Numbered from the stretch's first letter, positions 33,605-45,830 are shown. The stretch: DNA of 64,000 nucleotides from Gamarada debralockiae (GCA_002803225.1 NXFV01000639.1:1-64000); one strand, 5' to 3'. The notes: generated by a model not told the origin, from the sequence alone. Numbers and translations: made by a program.

Positions 33605-35380
33605 TCATCCAAACGACGTATCAGAAGACGGAATATTCATCTGGTCGTCGCTGACAAGCATGTTCAAGAAACTCGGCACTTGTGGCAGCGAATCCGCACT
33701 GCTCGTAATAATGCTATTGATATCGGTAAAGCTCGGCTTCTCCTTGACAGTTGAATCAATCCACGATTCATCCAGCAGCAGCCTTGAAATATCCATCTCT
33801 CCGATGTTACCAGAAAATGGTGCAGTCATGCTTCCGCTGCCCCAGTCGAAGGATTGGGTGAATGGTAAGCCGTCTGCAGATTCTACTGGCTGCTCAGGAA
33901 ATACGCCAAAGTTGTAATTTGACAGGAGGGGTTGTGCAGGGAGTCCTTTCGAGGTTGCCTTCTCGATTTCGGATTCAGAGGAGATCATTTGCTCGATTCG
34001 CAGACCTTCTCGACTTGAGGACGGCTGAAGGGTGGATGTTGGCTGGCTTGAAGTCACGCCCTCCTTCTCCCGCGATTCAAATTTCTGGACGTCTTGATGT
34101 GCTTCTTTCAATTCCTTAGACTCATCCGAACGAAATTTTTCTGGGTACTTGTTTCTGAATCTGTCCCTTAGATCCGTTGGCTGCCTGTTTTGCAAATGAA
34201 ATCGAGGATCTCTCTGTATTCGTGTCCATGCAGGGCCATAAATGTCGTATCCCATCAGGATTTCGCGGTCATCTTGATCTGAGAACGGCTTCCTTTCACG
34301 ACGCTGAGATTTCCGAAAAGGACCCTCAATCCCAAGTTGTGCCAGGTCTTCGAGCTTTTTCCGGTGAGCTCGGCTTTTGCGTGACTTGGGCAAAGAGACA
34401 TCTTCAGCGCCGGTGTTGGCATCGACCTCGTCTTCGTCGATGAGAATGTTCTCTGACATGAGACTAGACTTGGACTTTCCTTGGTTCCACCCTTTACTTG
34501 AGCCCTTCTCCGCTCGTTGCGTAATATTCTTGCCTTTGGTACCCTTTCCTCGCAATTCAGCGGGGCAACATGTTCTAAAGCGGTCTTTCAAGTCGACTCC
34601 GGACCTGTCGTTGAACGAGAAACTCGGGTCTTCAAGTATGTCCGTCCATCTTCCCACGCCATGCTTGCTCACGCCCAACAACAAATTATTCGTCTCCTCT
34701 TCTGTCCACTTCTTCCTGGCCTTCACATCTTTCTTTACTCTGTCTTTCCCAGCTACTTTCTTCTTATCCGCTGCGGCGGAACAATCATCCGACCTTGATG
34801 TATCTAACTCGTTTACCTTTGGAGGTACAGTGTTCAGACTATTTCTGCCATGACTGTCGTGGAAAGAGCTTGAAGCAATTGGGGGAAAAAGCGCGGCTTG
34901 TGGAGGAGGTTCGAAGAGACCGATGATGATGGGCGGAACAACTTGTTTCGTAGCCTTTTGCTTCTTTGGCGGTTGTGGCAGCTGGACAAAATCATCCTTG
35001 CTGCTCTCCACGATGTTCCTTTTCTTAGTCGAAGATGCAGGGTTCCTCCCCGTATCATCGTCCAGTATCTTCCGCAGCGACTGTGGCGAAGAATTTCCCA
35101 GCGTGCGATCCGCAGCCTTCTTCGACTCATTCGTCTTGGTGTCGTCTTCACTGATGTTCGAGATCAAGGCAGGGTGCTGCGGCGCCAATTGAGAACTTGG
35201 CGACGGCTTGCCATTGCGCTTGCTTGCGTCTGGCTCGAGCAGCAAAGGTCGTCCAGAGGCTTTCAGAATGTTTGGATCGTGGAGGGGCGGGAGTTCGAGA
35301 GAAGGTGACGTCGAATAGGCTTCGGAGGGGACATCGTTATTGAGCAGTGCTATTAGCCGGGGCTCAATAGTCGTATACAT
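33605..35380 (-). CDS. Double telobox-Myb protein (Teb1/Tay1-like, telomere-repeat binding)
   Basis: A single exon of 591 aa. Two Myb-like domains are seen. Domain 1 (about 222-273) reads RKKWTEEETNNLLLGVSKHG..RW and ends VDLKDRFRTC. Domain 2 (about 362-415) reads RKPFSDQDDREILMGYDIYGPAW and ends TDLRDRFRNKYP. The endings match the telobox consensus VDLKDKWR of telomere-repeat binding proteins. Two tandem teloboxes in one fungal protein are known from S. pombe Teb1 and Yarrowia Tay1. The rest is disordered, with a basic patch before domain 1 (KKKVAGKDRVKKDVK). Likely nuclear, binding TTAGGG-like DNA at telomeres and/or promoters. The start ATG at 35380 gives the whole frame. It is divergent from the DUF7704 gene. 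Confidence 0.82.
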   Translation of the reverse strand: MYTTIEPRLIALLNNDVPSEAYSTSPSLELPPLHDPNILKASGRPLLLEPDASKRNGKPSPSSQLAPQHPALISNISEDDTKTNESKKAADRTLGNSSPQSLRKILDDDTGRNPASSTKKRNIVESSKDDFVQLPQPPKKQKATKQVVPPIIIGLFEPPPQAALFPPIASSSFHDSHGRNSLNTVPPKVNELDTSRSDDCSAAADKKKVAGKDRVKKDVKARKKWTEEETNNLLLGVSKHGVGRWTDILEDPSFSFNDRSGVDLKDRFRTCCPAELRGKGTKGKNITQRAEKGSSKGWNQGKSKSSLMSENILIDEDEVDANTGAEDVSLPKSRKSRAHRKKLEDLAQLGIEGPFRKSQRRERKPFSDQDDREILMGYDIYGPAWTRIQRDPRFHLQNRQPTDLRDRFRNKYPEKFRSDESKELKEAHQDVQKFESREKEGVTSSQPTSTLQPSSSREGLRIEQMISSESEIEKATSKGLPAQPLLSNYNFGVFPEQPVESADGLPFTQSFDWGSGSMTAPFSGNIGEMDISRLLLDESWIDSTVKEKPSFTDINSIITSSADSLPQVPSFLNMLVSDDQMNIPSSDTSFG

Positions 35381-35647
35381 ATTCTGCGGATGATCATGGC
35401 TAGAAATTGACTTGATGAAGTTGCATTCGTTGTTGATTTCTGGGTGTGGGTGGTGTACTGTGTATTTTGCGAGTGGAGGTCGTCGGAGAATGCCGAGCTT
35501 CTCCGCTTCTCCACATGTAACCTACAAAGGACGAATTGACCCAGCAGCAGCTTCTCATATACCAAACACCTAGGCAGAGTACGAGCAAGCAACACAACCT
35601 CATCCATATCAGACACTCACCTGTTAAACACCTACTGTATTGCAAGT
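35381..35647. promoter_or_regulatory. Divergent promoter, telobox gene / DUF7704 gene
   Basis: These 267 bp separate the two start codons. A CACCTA..TACTG-rich pyrimidine leader precedes the plus-strand gene. I see no exact TTAGGG/CCCTAA pair that would suggest self-binding by the telobox protein. Confidence 0.4.
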
Positions 35648-36232
35648 ATGACCTCCGTACTTCCACCCTTCCCGAAATTTATCTTCACGGTCCTGGAGCC
35701 AATATCACTGTGAGTTCAATTCCACAAATTGCCAGTATCTCCCTTTTAATCAAAGGAAACAGAATCGCTGGAGCCGTCTCCCCCTTCATCTCTCCGGAAT
35801 GGTTCGTCGCCGAGCAAATCGCGCTCTCTCCTCTTGAGCCTATCACTGCAAACGCGAAAATGGTCGCGTTACAGCTGGGCAACATCTACCTACTCCTCGC
35901 AATGGTCGGAATTGCTGTATTGTACAGCACTACCGAAGCCAAGGTCGTCAGAAACTATGTCATTGCTCTTTGGCTGGCAGATATCGGTCATGTTGCCGTC
36001 ACGTGTTATGTGATGGAGTATGAGAGGATGGTTGATGTTGCGAACTGGAATGCGATGGCTTGGGGAAACATTGGTGCTACGGTAAGCATAGTGGAGACTG
36101 GTGGCAATGGATGGCGAGCTGACATTCGATATCCAGGTCGTGCTTTTCTCGGTTCGAACAGCATACTTGCTCGGTCTCTTTGGCCCAGATAGAGTGCCGA
36201 CAGCTGCTGGAAAGGGGAGGAAGTTGCAGTAA
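35648..36232 (+). CDS. Small membrane protein, DUF7704 family
   Basis: Exons: 35648-35709, 35763-36081, 36137-36232; 158 aa. About four hydrophobic segments are seen: FIFTVLEPISLIAGAV, LQLGNIYLLLAMVGIAVLY, NYVIALWLADIGHVAVTCYV and a C-terminal TVVLFSVRTAYLLGLFG. The EPIS..AG start, LADIGH and WN...WGNIG blocks are those of the fungal DUF7704 family, whose function is unknown. Length agrees with the family. The intron 1 acceptor at 35762 is chosen because it joins the frames. The end is convergent with the methyltransferase gene, 234 bp between stops. Confidence 0.78.
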
Positions 36233-36466
36233 ACGTTGTTGCTATCCCCATTGGGATCCCGAAACGGTTTTTTGAATGTTAACGGCCTTTGTTGGGTTTA
36301 TTTGCTGCCGGGTCTCTAAGGGGGGATTCTCTGTTTTCGCTGTATATTTCGCTCAAAAGGATGCATAAGGAGTTGAAATCATGAATTTCGTTGCCTTTTC
36401 TTCAGCTTATAGTTCTCCAAATTAGTGTCCTCTTTGGATGCTAATACGTCGCAAGCCTGACGTTTT

Positions 36467-37271
36467 TCAATTCCCTCCGGCTTTCCTCTTCCTGGCCAGT
36501 ATCCAGAGGAATTGAACAACAGTTTCAGTTTCCTCCTCATTCGTAACCTCCTCTTCAATCAACTCAAACCCAGCTCCCTTTACCATCTCCGCATTAACTG
36601 TCGCGTCAAAACTGCTCCAGTACATCTTTCCTCCTAGCCACTATTTCTCGAGTCAGTGCTTCTTGTTTCTTGAGTGTAGTAGACTGATCGTAGGAAATAT
36701 CTTGAAGGGCAAAGGGATCGGTGTTTCGAACATTTTCGTTAATCGATCCCGGATCATCTCCCGCTCCGAGATTCACAAGCAAATATCCACCATCGCACAA
36801 CCATTCCCCAATCCTCTTCAACATCACTGCCTGCTCCTCCCTCGGTAGGTGAAACATCGAATAAAAGGCTACCACGGCCCCAATACTCCCTTTCTCAAAC
36901 TCAAGCGTCATCATGTCCCCCTTTACAAATTGTGCACTGGGGACATTCTTCCTCGCAAGTTCGATCTGAGCAGAACTGATGTCGATTCCGGTCACTTCAT
37001 GCTGTTGCGCAAGCAGTTGAGTACATGGAACGCCTGCTCCCGAACCTAATTCCAATAGGCGAGACTTTTTGGGGAGGAGTTCAAGTAGTTTATCGAGATA
37101 CCGCAGACGAGGCGAGGAACGACCTGTTACCCATTCGAGATAACGAGGGGCGATTTGGTCGTAGCCATCTTCGACTAGTTTTTTGGAGGCATGCTCTCCC
37201 ACTAGCTTACTCGAGCTCGTGTCGAGGGTCGCAGTAGTAGAAGTGGTACCGTCGTTGTTGTTGTTGGCCAT
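36467..37271 (-). CDS. Class I SAM-dependent methyltransferase
   Basis: Exons (minus): 37271-36732 and 36640-36467; 237 aa. The Rossmann motifs are motif I LLELGSGAGVPCTQLL, motif II VTGIDISSAQIELAR, then FVKGDMMTLEF and motif IV AVVAFYSMFHLPREEQ. The 91-bp intron joins GSINEN to WLGGKMYWSSFD; without it the frame ends in an unrelated tail. The C-terminal part ends VQFLWILARKRKAGGN. It matches a common fungal methyltransferase group of unknown substrate. The N-terminus before LVEDGYDQIAPRYLEW is short and disordered. An upstream in-frame start codon exists, but MANNNN at 37271 is the simplest choice. Confidence 0.85.
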
Positions 37272-37764
37272 AACAATAATACGATAGTCAATTAATCTAG
37301 TGTAAACATTAATTGAAATAGAAACTGAGGCCGTTCTTCGTGGCAAGTTGTTCTTATTTCGATCGCTGTTGATAGCTGAAGCGGGGTTCCGTCGGCGAAA
37401 GAGTCAGACCGATACAGCTCGGGATGGCGACAGCTCGGCAAGGCGACTTGCATAACTAGCAAAAATCATGATTCCACAAAAAAAGCGACACCACAAAAAT
37501 CATAGAATTTAACCTACTTATAACTCAACCATTATGAGTACAATTAGGTTTATATAATACACAAATTAATTATATTACATAACTATGCTATTTTCTAAGT
37601 ACATTATAAATATAAAGGCGTTTTGGCTATATATTAATAAAGTCCTCGAAATCATGATCTTGGGGCTCTGTAATCTAGAATGTTAAGGCCTTATTTAAGT
37701 CTTCCTCAAAATCGCAATACAAAAGTCCTAAAATCATGATTACTCGGTCTCTCCAGCATTTCAA
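37272..37764. other. Intergenic AT-rich patch
   Basis: About 37,440-37,740 is AT-rich and looks like a small repeat. The string AAATCATGATT occurs near 37,465 and again near 37,732, close to the two ends of the AT-rich patch. No coding potential. Confidence 0.35.
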
Positions 37765-37950
37765 GATGCTGTAACAGTTGCAAGAGCCTTGGAGATAGCG
37801 TATATCTGGATTGACTCCCTCTGCATCGTCCAAGGTGATAGAGACGACTGGCGCAGAGAATGAGCGAGAATGGCTGATATCTATCGCAACGCCGTTTTCG
37901 CCATTGCGGCAGTTTCTTCGGGGTCGCTTCAGAAGAGATGGCAGACGAAG
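37765..37950 (+). pseudogene. HET-domain fragment
   Basis: In one plus-strand frame the sequence reads [20 protein letters not shown], then [12 protein letters not shown], an in-frame TGA (37861-37863), then ARMADIYRNAVFAIAA. These are the central blocks of a HET domain (..TR.LG..YLWIDSLCI.Q.d..DW..E...M..IY.NA..tIAA). No upstream LSYCWG block and no downstream RAW..QE block is found nearby. It is therefore a fragment, in the opposite orientation to the relic at 31-32 kb. Confidence 0.65.
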
Positions 37951-38241
37951 GAAAAGATTATTCTCGTGTAGGAGCGAAAATTATGCCTCAAAGACGAGAG
38001 ATGAAAGACTGGTCTACCTGGCTTTAAAAAATGTCTTCCAGGGAGCTGATGCGCAGATTCGAAAGTCAAACATTGAGAAGACTTCACAAAGCATACCTAA
38101 TCTCAAGACAGTTCTGACCAAGTAGTCTCCGTATCCTCCATTAGTGAGCTTCCTGTGTTGCCCGAATTCCCTGCTGCGGCCTTAACCACCTCTTCTGTGA
38201 CTCTGCCCGAATGGCAGCCAATAGCAATTGTGTTTCCTCTA

Positions 38242-39042
38242 CTATCGAACTTGAGGATCGATATTCTGGAGGAAGCCAGAGGACGTTGCTGCCATTCCAA
38301 GTGGTCCAGGTTTGATCCGTCCGCAGACCGTATCCAGATCAGCACCGGGCCTTTTAGGCGAGTCGAAAAGAAAGGCAGTGCGTATGTATCTCTCGAAAGA
38401 TAGAAGAGTCCGATAGTCTGTGAAGACCCTGCTGCCCTCGATGTATGTGTCATTCCCCATAACGATGGATGGATTACGGGGATGGAGCGCGTGGAGATAA
38501 AGCCCGCCAGTTTTGTCGAATTGCAAGCGTGCATGCCATCCATAAATATCATATTCTGAGAACAGCGTGCCTCGAGGCGCGAGCAGTAAGTAGATCCCTC
38601 CATCTGTCGTGGTTGGACCCCAACGGCCAGTGCCAATAAACCAACCCAATCTGGGAGGCAATGGAGGAACGTCAAATGAGAGGTTGAAACGCCCTCCAAA
38701 TTGTAATGCGGGATGCACCGGCCGAGATCCCTCAGACTCGCTCCCGGTAGCTCCCACGCCTGGCGTCGACGATATTTCACGAGGACGTTCTATGTCGGAG
38801 TCTTCAGTAATACTATGTGTCTCGAGATAAGTTTTGAATGGCTCTACATATAGGGACTTTCTGATATGCTCATATTCTGAGGAGTGGCGTTCAAACAACA
38901 GAACCGTGTCGTTGAACGCGCATTGTGCCTGTCTGGTGCGCGGAGTTAGTCGAGTAAATACTTTCGATTTGACCTTCAATTCCGATTGTGACATGTCGAC
39001 AGCGAAGAGGGGAGAGAGAATCATTCGAAAATGAGAATCCAT
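38242..39042 (-). CDS. Hypothetical protein with FHA-like domain, probably truncated
   Basis: A 266-aa open frame from a proper ATG. Residues ~130-225 read GWFIGTGRWG...GGIYLLLAPRG...IYGWHARLQFDKTGGLYLHAL, which resembles the FHA-like domain (GW.vG.g....vDllLap......HaR..f....G.l.l) found ahead of kinase domains in some fungal proteins near HET/NACHT loci. No kinase domain follows. The frame ends shortly after the domain, and an overlapping frame (38103-38780) continues downstream, so a frameshift or unseen intron near 38,370 is possible. Function unknown; probably a decayed or truncated gene. Confidence 0.45.
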   Translation of the reverse strand: MDSHFRMILSPLFAVDMSQSELKVKSKVFTRLTPRTRQAQCAFNDTVLLFERHSSEYEHIRKSLYVEPFKTYLETHSITEDSDIERPREISSTPGVGATGSESEGSRPVHPALQFGGRFNLSFDVPPLPPRLGWFIGTGRWGPTTTDGGIYLLLAPRGTLFSEYDIYGWHARLQFDKTGGLYLHALHPRNPSIVMGNDTYIEGSRVFTDYRTLLSFERYIRTAFLFDSPKRPGADLDTVCGRIKPGPLGMAATSSGFLQNIDPQVR

Positions 39043-42000
39043 AACTGTTATAGAGTTGAACGATACTATCGTTGAACAAGAACGATTGTATAAACTTGCT
39101 TTGGCAGAATCGTGGATTCCATGCCGTCCCCAAAGAAATCCTAAGACTATCGATACAACTGCTGCCCATCTTTATTGACGTCAAATGGTGCTGACGCAAT
39201 ACCTCCAACACGGTCGAACTCCCACAGTCGCCTGATGGATGCACAGAGAGTAAAGAATGCCACCGGGTGTAGTCCCTCCGAATATAATTTCTAACATGGC
39301 AACCACCACATTGACACTTGGCCAAACATTAAGAGACAAAGCAGGCAGGCTAGTCAAAAATTCTCACTAATTCTTATCGATAAAGAATCGATGACTAATC
39401 GGAATCGATAACCGATTCATCGATTCTCTAACGATTCTTATTGGTTCCCTTGGCTAGCTTCGTACGAACCTTACTTCTACCCTACACTTCTTTTCTCTTC
39501 TTCTTTTCTTAAGTTAACTTAGTTTAAAAAGACAAAAGAGTAAAAGAAAGGATTGCAGATTCTTGGTTTCCCTCTTATAAGGTACTTGTCTTGAACACTA
39601 CGTAGAGGTGAAACTGCTTTGTTTAAGTCCCACACTTGTGAGAGCCGCACACAAGCTCGTACAACTAGCTAAAGGAAAGGGGGTATCTTAGACAACTAAA
39701 AAGGAAAGTTAGTAATCGTATAATAGAGTAATATACCTTTAGTTCCTCCCTTAAACAGCAACATCCGCAAACCGGGAAAATGGCAGTTGTGGTCAAAGAC
39801 TGGTCAATAGCGTCAAAAAACATTTTGCGGAGGTCCCCTTTTTTAGGGGCATTGACCACCCACCAAAGAATTTTTGACTGGTCTTTGCCAACCCTGTTTT
39901 CTCACTTATAGTCTTTAAAGCTGTTTATAAAAAGACTGTCTGTAGTGTTATATGTGTCCTATTTTTCTTGGTCATCTTTTTCTTTGTAAATAGTTCTAGT
40001 GTCTATCGAGCTGTAGTTAGGGATGTTTTCTCTATTACTCTCCGAGCTGTTCTCGATCATATCCCCTATTCCTTATATAGTCCCTAGAATGCGACTCGCG
40101 CCTTTTCTATTAGGGCTACGATTATCTTTATAATTGACTAATATGTCTAATACAACATCAGCGCGCTCATCGACTTTGTGTCCCAAATACACCTAGTTAT
40201 CTCTTTTAATTGCGACAGATAGGTCGCCCTTGTTTGTAGTGTCTCTAATCCTGGCCTTGTCTGTATATACAGCACACGCACTATTTATAAAGACCTAGCT
40301 TCTTATTGCAAAGGTACGAAATGTGTTTATATTATGATTATATTGCTATTTAGTAAAGGCTACCAGAAAAACGATATCCATCTTATAAAATGAAAAACAA
40401 TTGTAATAGCCACCTTCCCTACTAAATATCCCAAGCTTAAATTAATTAAAACAATCGCTTAGACAAAAGCTTTATATTATATATCAAAAATCAACAAGTA
40501 ATAAAAATATCTTAAACGAACTTATCTAATATAACCTTAACCCTGCTTCTTCTAAATATCCTTTGCGACGCATACTAGCTAGGAGAGTACGGAAATATAG
40601 TATCTAGTCTACAAATTCGAACTATTTTAGCCTGTTCCTTACTTAACCTCTCTATTATCTTCTTTAGATCCCTAAAGCTATTTATTAGTATCTCCTCTGT
40701 CTTTAATTTAATTATGCGCGGGGTCTAGTAGAAGATAATAGCGTCTGTTAGTCGTAGCCCTAGTTTTGTGGACTTGACGAATACTGGCTAGGTCATATTA
40801 GGCTTGACTATAAATTTGGCTCCGTTATCTACCTCGGCAGTTATACTCCCTAGTCCAGAAGTCAGTTATTATTCTTTTATATCTCGAGAGGAGACTTCCT
40901 TGAGTTAGACTGCGCTAGGTTGTTTCCTATACTCTATTGTGTATTAAGACTAAAATTTTCGATAAGATAATAGACATACCTTTGTGAAAGCCGCTTTCCT
41001 TCTCCGAAGCGATCGTGGCGCGATGTCATCCTCTTCTTCGTTATCACTATAGACAACTGCTCTTACCGCTTCAATGCCTGCCTTAGCTTCTAGATCCGCA
41101 ATCTACTGCAAACCCAGTTCTAAGAGCTTATCATCTTCTAATAACTAGTCTTCCTCTTCTATATCTAATATCTTATTATCCTTAGCCTCCTTGGGGCGTC
41201 CCTTATTACTATCCATTTCTTCGCCTTCAAGCTCTATATTATCTCCGCCCTCCCTATTATCTTCTATTAGCTAATTGTCATTGCCTTCGTCTATCTCCCG
41301 GCTTCCCCTTACATCATCTGAATCGCCATTCGCATTTTTAGCACTACAATTTATCTATTGACTATCAGGGCTATTTGGACGTCGTCGAGATGTTTCTACT
41401 TGGCCGTCCTCAAACCTAGCGTTCAATACCTTATCTACTATATCTTACATCTATCTTATTAGTCAAAGGTTTTTGGCGGTTGGCGTTGGAGAATACTTGA
41501 TTTACCTTATTGTTAGATAGGCTAGTGCTTACTATACGACTCCCGCCTAGGCTTCTAGACCGGGTTTAATTAATCGAGGGCGTACTTACATTATACTTAG
41601 TAGGATTAAAGTCTAAATCATTTTTAAGGTCTTCTATTAAATGGGAGAATACATTAGGAATAACCTCTCTCCCTATATTAGGTGTCTCTTCCATTTGTCT
41701 CCTGTTGCGAATCTTAGTCATAAGTAGCTTAAGAATGACCCGACGCTTGTTATCATTAATTCCGAACTAGCTCTTCTTTACTTGCAAGTACAAGGCTATA
41801 AGTTTACCCGAAGTCAGCTATACTAATCCATTGTATTGTTAGAATTACTTACCTCTACTATTAGCATCTAAAGAGAATTAGTTGTGATTATTATATCTGG
41901 TTGTCTTCTCTTTACAGGCCCAAATAATTATTATAGAGACAATGACTACTATTTCCCCTCTTAATTATGCGAATATCTTTGCAGTATCTAGTAATCAGCC

Positions 42001-45000
42001 GAGTCCCCGCGGAAAGAAGAAGTACTTGAGTATATCAATAACTATCGGGGCTAAGAATCGTCTATGGCCGTCCTAAATAAAGTTAATATTTAGCTTGTAT
42101 ACAAAGTAACTATTTTGTACTCACGTCTCTGTCCCCCTTGTATAAGATACAAAACTTATTAGCCTGCTTAGCCTAAAATTCTTAAACGCCTGACTTAGGT
42201 ACGCGGATAGAGGTATTTATCAGGTCTCGTATATATCCTATAAGTAATGACCTCTTATTGGATATTTTATCTCGTATCTATTTATAAGGTTAGTAAGTCA
42301 TTTTATTAGGGCGTAAATATACCTTTCTAGTAATGACTAGCTCGAGGTCATAACTTTCTTTATTATATATCTCTTAGAACTATTGAACGGCTATCCACAC
42401 GAGTTTAATACTCTCTAAAATCTTCTAGTAGTTATCTTTAGGGAATATATTCTATCTTATCTTGTACTTGCCTATAAGCTAAGTAGCTACAGTACACGAG
42501 ACTCCTATATCGACCTCCTCTCGTGTGATATAAATCGTCTGTCCTAAAGTAACGATATCCTTCCGAGCTAAACGACTCTTATAGGCGCCCTATACGAATC
42601 CGCAGAAGCTGTTTGGGTCAATTATATTGTCGTTATCTTCGGGTTTAGTATTAGGGGAGCTCTAGAGGCTAGCGCCTTTACTCTTCGACGAAGAAGCTTT
42701 GACCTTAGAATTATTTTCGGATCCCTTATAACGTTGGGGTATATTTGGGGACAAGAAGACTATCTTATTGTCCTGCTAAACTGTTTCCTTGGTTTTGTAG
42801 TATACTAGATCGGGTTGTTTGCCTTTAACGTTAGATTCTAGATGTCCTACTATGTCTTTCGATGACTTCGTTCTTTTCTTATAATGCCTGCTAGGATTGT
42901 ACGGTCGGACCTATGGCTATAGCTTTATTAGTATTAGCTAGTGTATATATCAGTAGCATCCGACTTACGTTACTATTCGTGTCTTTAAGTTCATTAATAA
43001 CTCTCTTTTTCTTAGTCTTAGTCTTATTGCCTTAACTTAAGATATTGATAGCTAGACTAGAGATAATATCCTTGCCTTAGTTTTTATTTAATAGATATTA
43101 TCTTTATTCGCAAAATTGTACCCACGCTAGATCGATCTCGGTGAGCAGGTCGTACTTAGTCAACGCGACTCTTGGATCCTTAAGGAAGTAGTCTTGGTTA
43201 GTTTAGTGACGAAGTATTAAGGTATATAAGTATTACTCTCTACCGGTATTAATATTGTTCAAAGCTTTAGTAGTATACTATTACGTACCCCTTTCTTTAT
43301 ATTCTTCGTTCTTATCTAACTTTAGGATATAGCTAACGGTTTGGCTAGATTTCTAGGATTAATGTCTAGGTATATAAATCCTTAAGGATATTTTGAAAAG
43401 CTTAACTTATCGAAAGGCTATTAATTGTATTTAGTGGGTAGAGGAGTACAATTGACGTAGTCGAACAGTAAAGACGTGTAGTAAAAGAAGTAGAATATAA
43501 AAAACTAGGAGATAAGAGGAATTATATAGTAGTAATCTCGTTTCCTCTTTAACGTTGTTAAGGGAACGTTATAGTTTTATTAAAATATAGCTTCTTTTAA
43601 AAGAGGTTACTATCCTATTACACTATTATCTTAGGAATAGGTAGTAATAGCTATTTAGTAACTTTGCTATAGTCTTTATATCTCCTTCCTCCCCTTCCTT
43701 CTTTTCTTTTGTTATCTAATATATATAATCTCCTTGTTCTTACTTTGTGTCTTAAGCAGTCTTTGTTTATAATCGCTTTATTACTGGACTAGCCTGCTCT
43801 TATCCACTAGTTTATAATGTTCTTTAATATTAAGTCGGGTAAGTAGTCTATTAAAGACTAAACTAGTTAATAGATTTGGTTTTTCTATAAATAATAGGAG
43901 TTAGTATATTTAATATATATTAGTATTATGTATATAGTACCTCTGGCTTCTATTGAAAATCTTACTAATTTGATTAATCTTTGGTTTGGATTATATATTA
44001 CATCTAAAGCAGCTAGTTATAATCTCCCGTTGTCTACCTTCTTCTTCCCCTCTACTCTATTCTCGTATTATATTATATAATATCTTATATTAAATTTAGT
44101 ATCGGATTTGAGAATGTTAAGAAATTTGTCTTATTACAAATAATCTAGTATAAAGTCTAGTCTGCCGTCTGGTCTCCTACTAACAATTTCCCGTGTAAAT
44201 AACGTAGTAGATAGCCCTCTAGCTAGATTATTAATATTAATCTTATTAAAGTAAATTATTTTCGGTTTTATTTACTCTATTTACCTATTAATAGGCAAAT
44301 CCCTCCCTTCGCTTTTTGTAGAATCGTCCCTCTTTCGTTTCTTTATAACTCGTCTATCGTTGTATTTCGAGCGTTACGCAAGGAATTAGATATATTAGGT
44401 TATCTATAGAGCTAGAATATCTCTATTAAATGTTTCAGGGTATATATCTTTTAAAGGAATAATAAGTGTATCGACTGTCTTCTTAGTCTCTTTTGTACCC
44501 AATAAATAGTCCTAAATCCTGCGCTACTTTATCTTTAGCTTTAAAAACTTTAAAATCTTATTGAATTCTTTTAATATAATATATAGTCTCTCTTACGTAT
44601 ATCTTACCTTTTATTTTTTATTAGACTTAAGATCGGGGGGGTTCTCGTAATCAATCGGTGTCTTGTCACTAGTCTTCTCGGATTTAGGTATAGTATAGCC
44701 TATATATATATAGGTAGATAATAATAAAAAGCAGTAGAGTAGGGCAGTATTTGCAATAGTATACGTAAGATAATTGTAAAGGGAGGTTAGAGGTACTTAG
44801 TTTTAGGTCGCGCTAGCGCTTAGGAAATTACTACTTTACGCGTAACCCTACGTTATACCTAGTTAAGTAAAGTATAATTAAAATAGATATTTTATTCCTC
44901 CTCTCCCTTTACAATCTTCTGTAAGTAATACTAATTATCTAGTCAAAAGGTATATTGTTTATAAGGCTGTTTTTTAAAATGTTTGTAATTTAGCTTATTT

Positions 45001-45250
45001 TATCTTAAGTTAAGCCCTCTTGTCTTTATTTAGTCAACGCTCCTTCTATTATTTATATTACCTTTACTTCTCTTATTATCCTTAAGAGTAGCTTATAAGA
45101 GTATTTACTTTTATTTTAAATAAATACTTAATACTAAACTAGCTCCTAGTCCCTTTTGTATATTGTACTAATCCTGTCTTATTTTAAGGGTACTATCATA
45201 TAAAAGTGATACTGTAGCCTAGGGGTTATATAGTTTTATGTTATATCTAA
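39043..45250. other. Entry into the AT-rich, RIP-like compartment
   Basis: Composition changes at about 39,350-39,900 from ordinary intergenic DNA to AT-rich sequence dominated by TA steps, with stops in every frame. No frame over 65 codons occurs up to 45 kb. Some stretches (about 40.6-43.2 kb) keep patches of higher GC and probably represent a less decayed old element, but I cannot name it. Confidence 0.6.
39376..39424. repeat. Cluster of four ATCGAT motifs
   Basis: ATCGAT occurs at 39376, 39387, 39404 and 39419, embedded in a quasi-palindromic run of AATCGAT/ATCGATT words. It sits at the border between gene DNA and the AT-rich compartment. Confidence 0.5.
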
Positions 45251-45830
45251 GGTAATTTACTATAGGCGATTTCTTATAAGTAATTTCTTATAGGCAATTA
45301 CTTTGGGCAATTTCTTATAAGCAAATTAGCATAGGCAAATTAGTATAAGCGAATTAGTATAAGCAAATTAATATAGGTAAATTAATATAGGCAATTTGGC
45401 ATAGGCGATTTAGTATAGGCGATTTCTTATAGGCAATTCGTTATAGGCAATTCCTTATAGGTAATTGCTTTAGGCAATTTAGTATAGGCGATTTAGTATA
45501 GGCGATTTTGTATAGGCAATTACTTATAGGCAATTCGTTATAGGTAATTCCTTATAAGTAATTACTTTAGACGATTTTGTATAGGCGATTTAGTATAGGC
45601 GATTTTCTCCTGGGCGGATTGGTATAGGCGAATTGTATAGGCAATTTAGTATAGGTAAATTAGTATAAGCAATTTAGTATTAGCAATTTAGTATTAGTAA
45701 ATTAATATAGGCGAATTAGTATAGGCAATTGCGTATAGGTGATTTACTATAGGCAATTTCTTATAGGCGTTTCTTATAGGCAATTACTTATAAGGCGATT
45801 ACAAACAAGTGATTTACTATAGGCTAAGTA
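45251..45830 (+). repeat. 14-bp satellite array A (TATAGGCGATTT, plus orientation)
   Basis: About 40 degenerate units of TATAGGCGATTT preceded by a variable dinucleotide (mostly AG or CT). Units vary as GGCGAT/GGCAAT/GGTAAT and ATTT/ATTA/AATT, mostly by transitions. An internal stretch, GGCGATTTTCTCCTGGGCGG at about 45,598, recurs inverted in array D. Confidence 0.8.
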
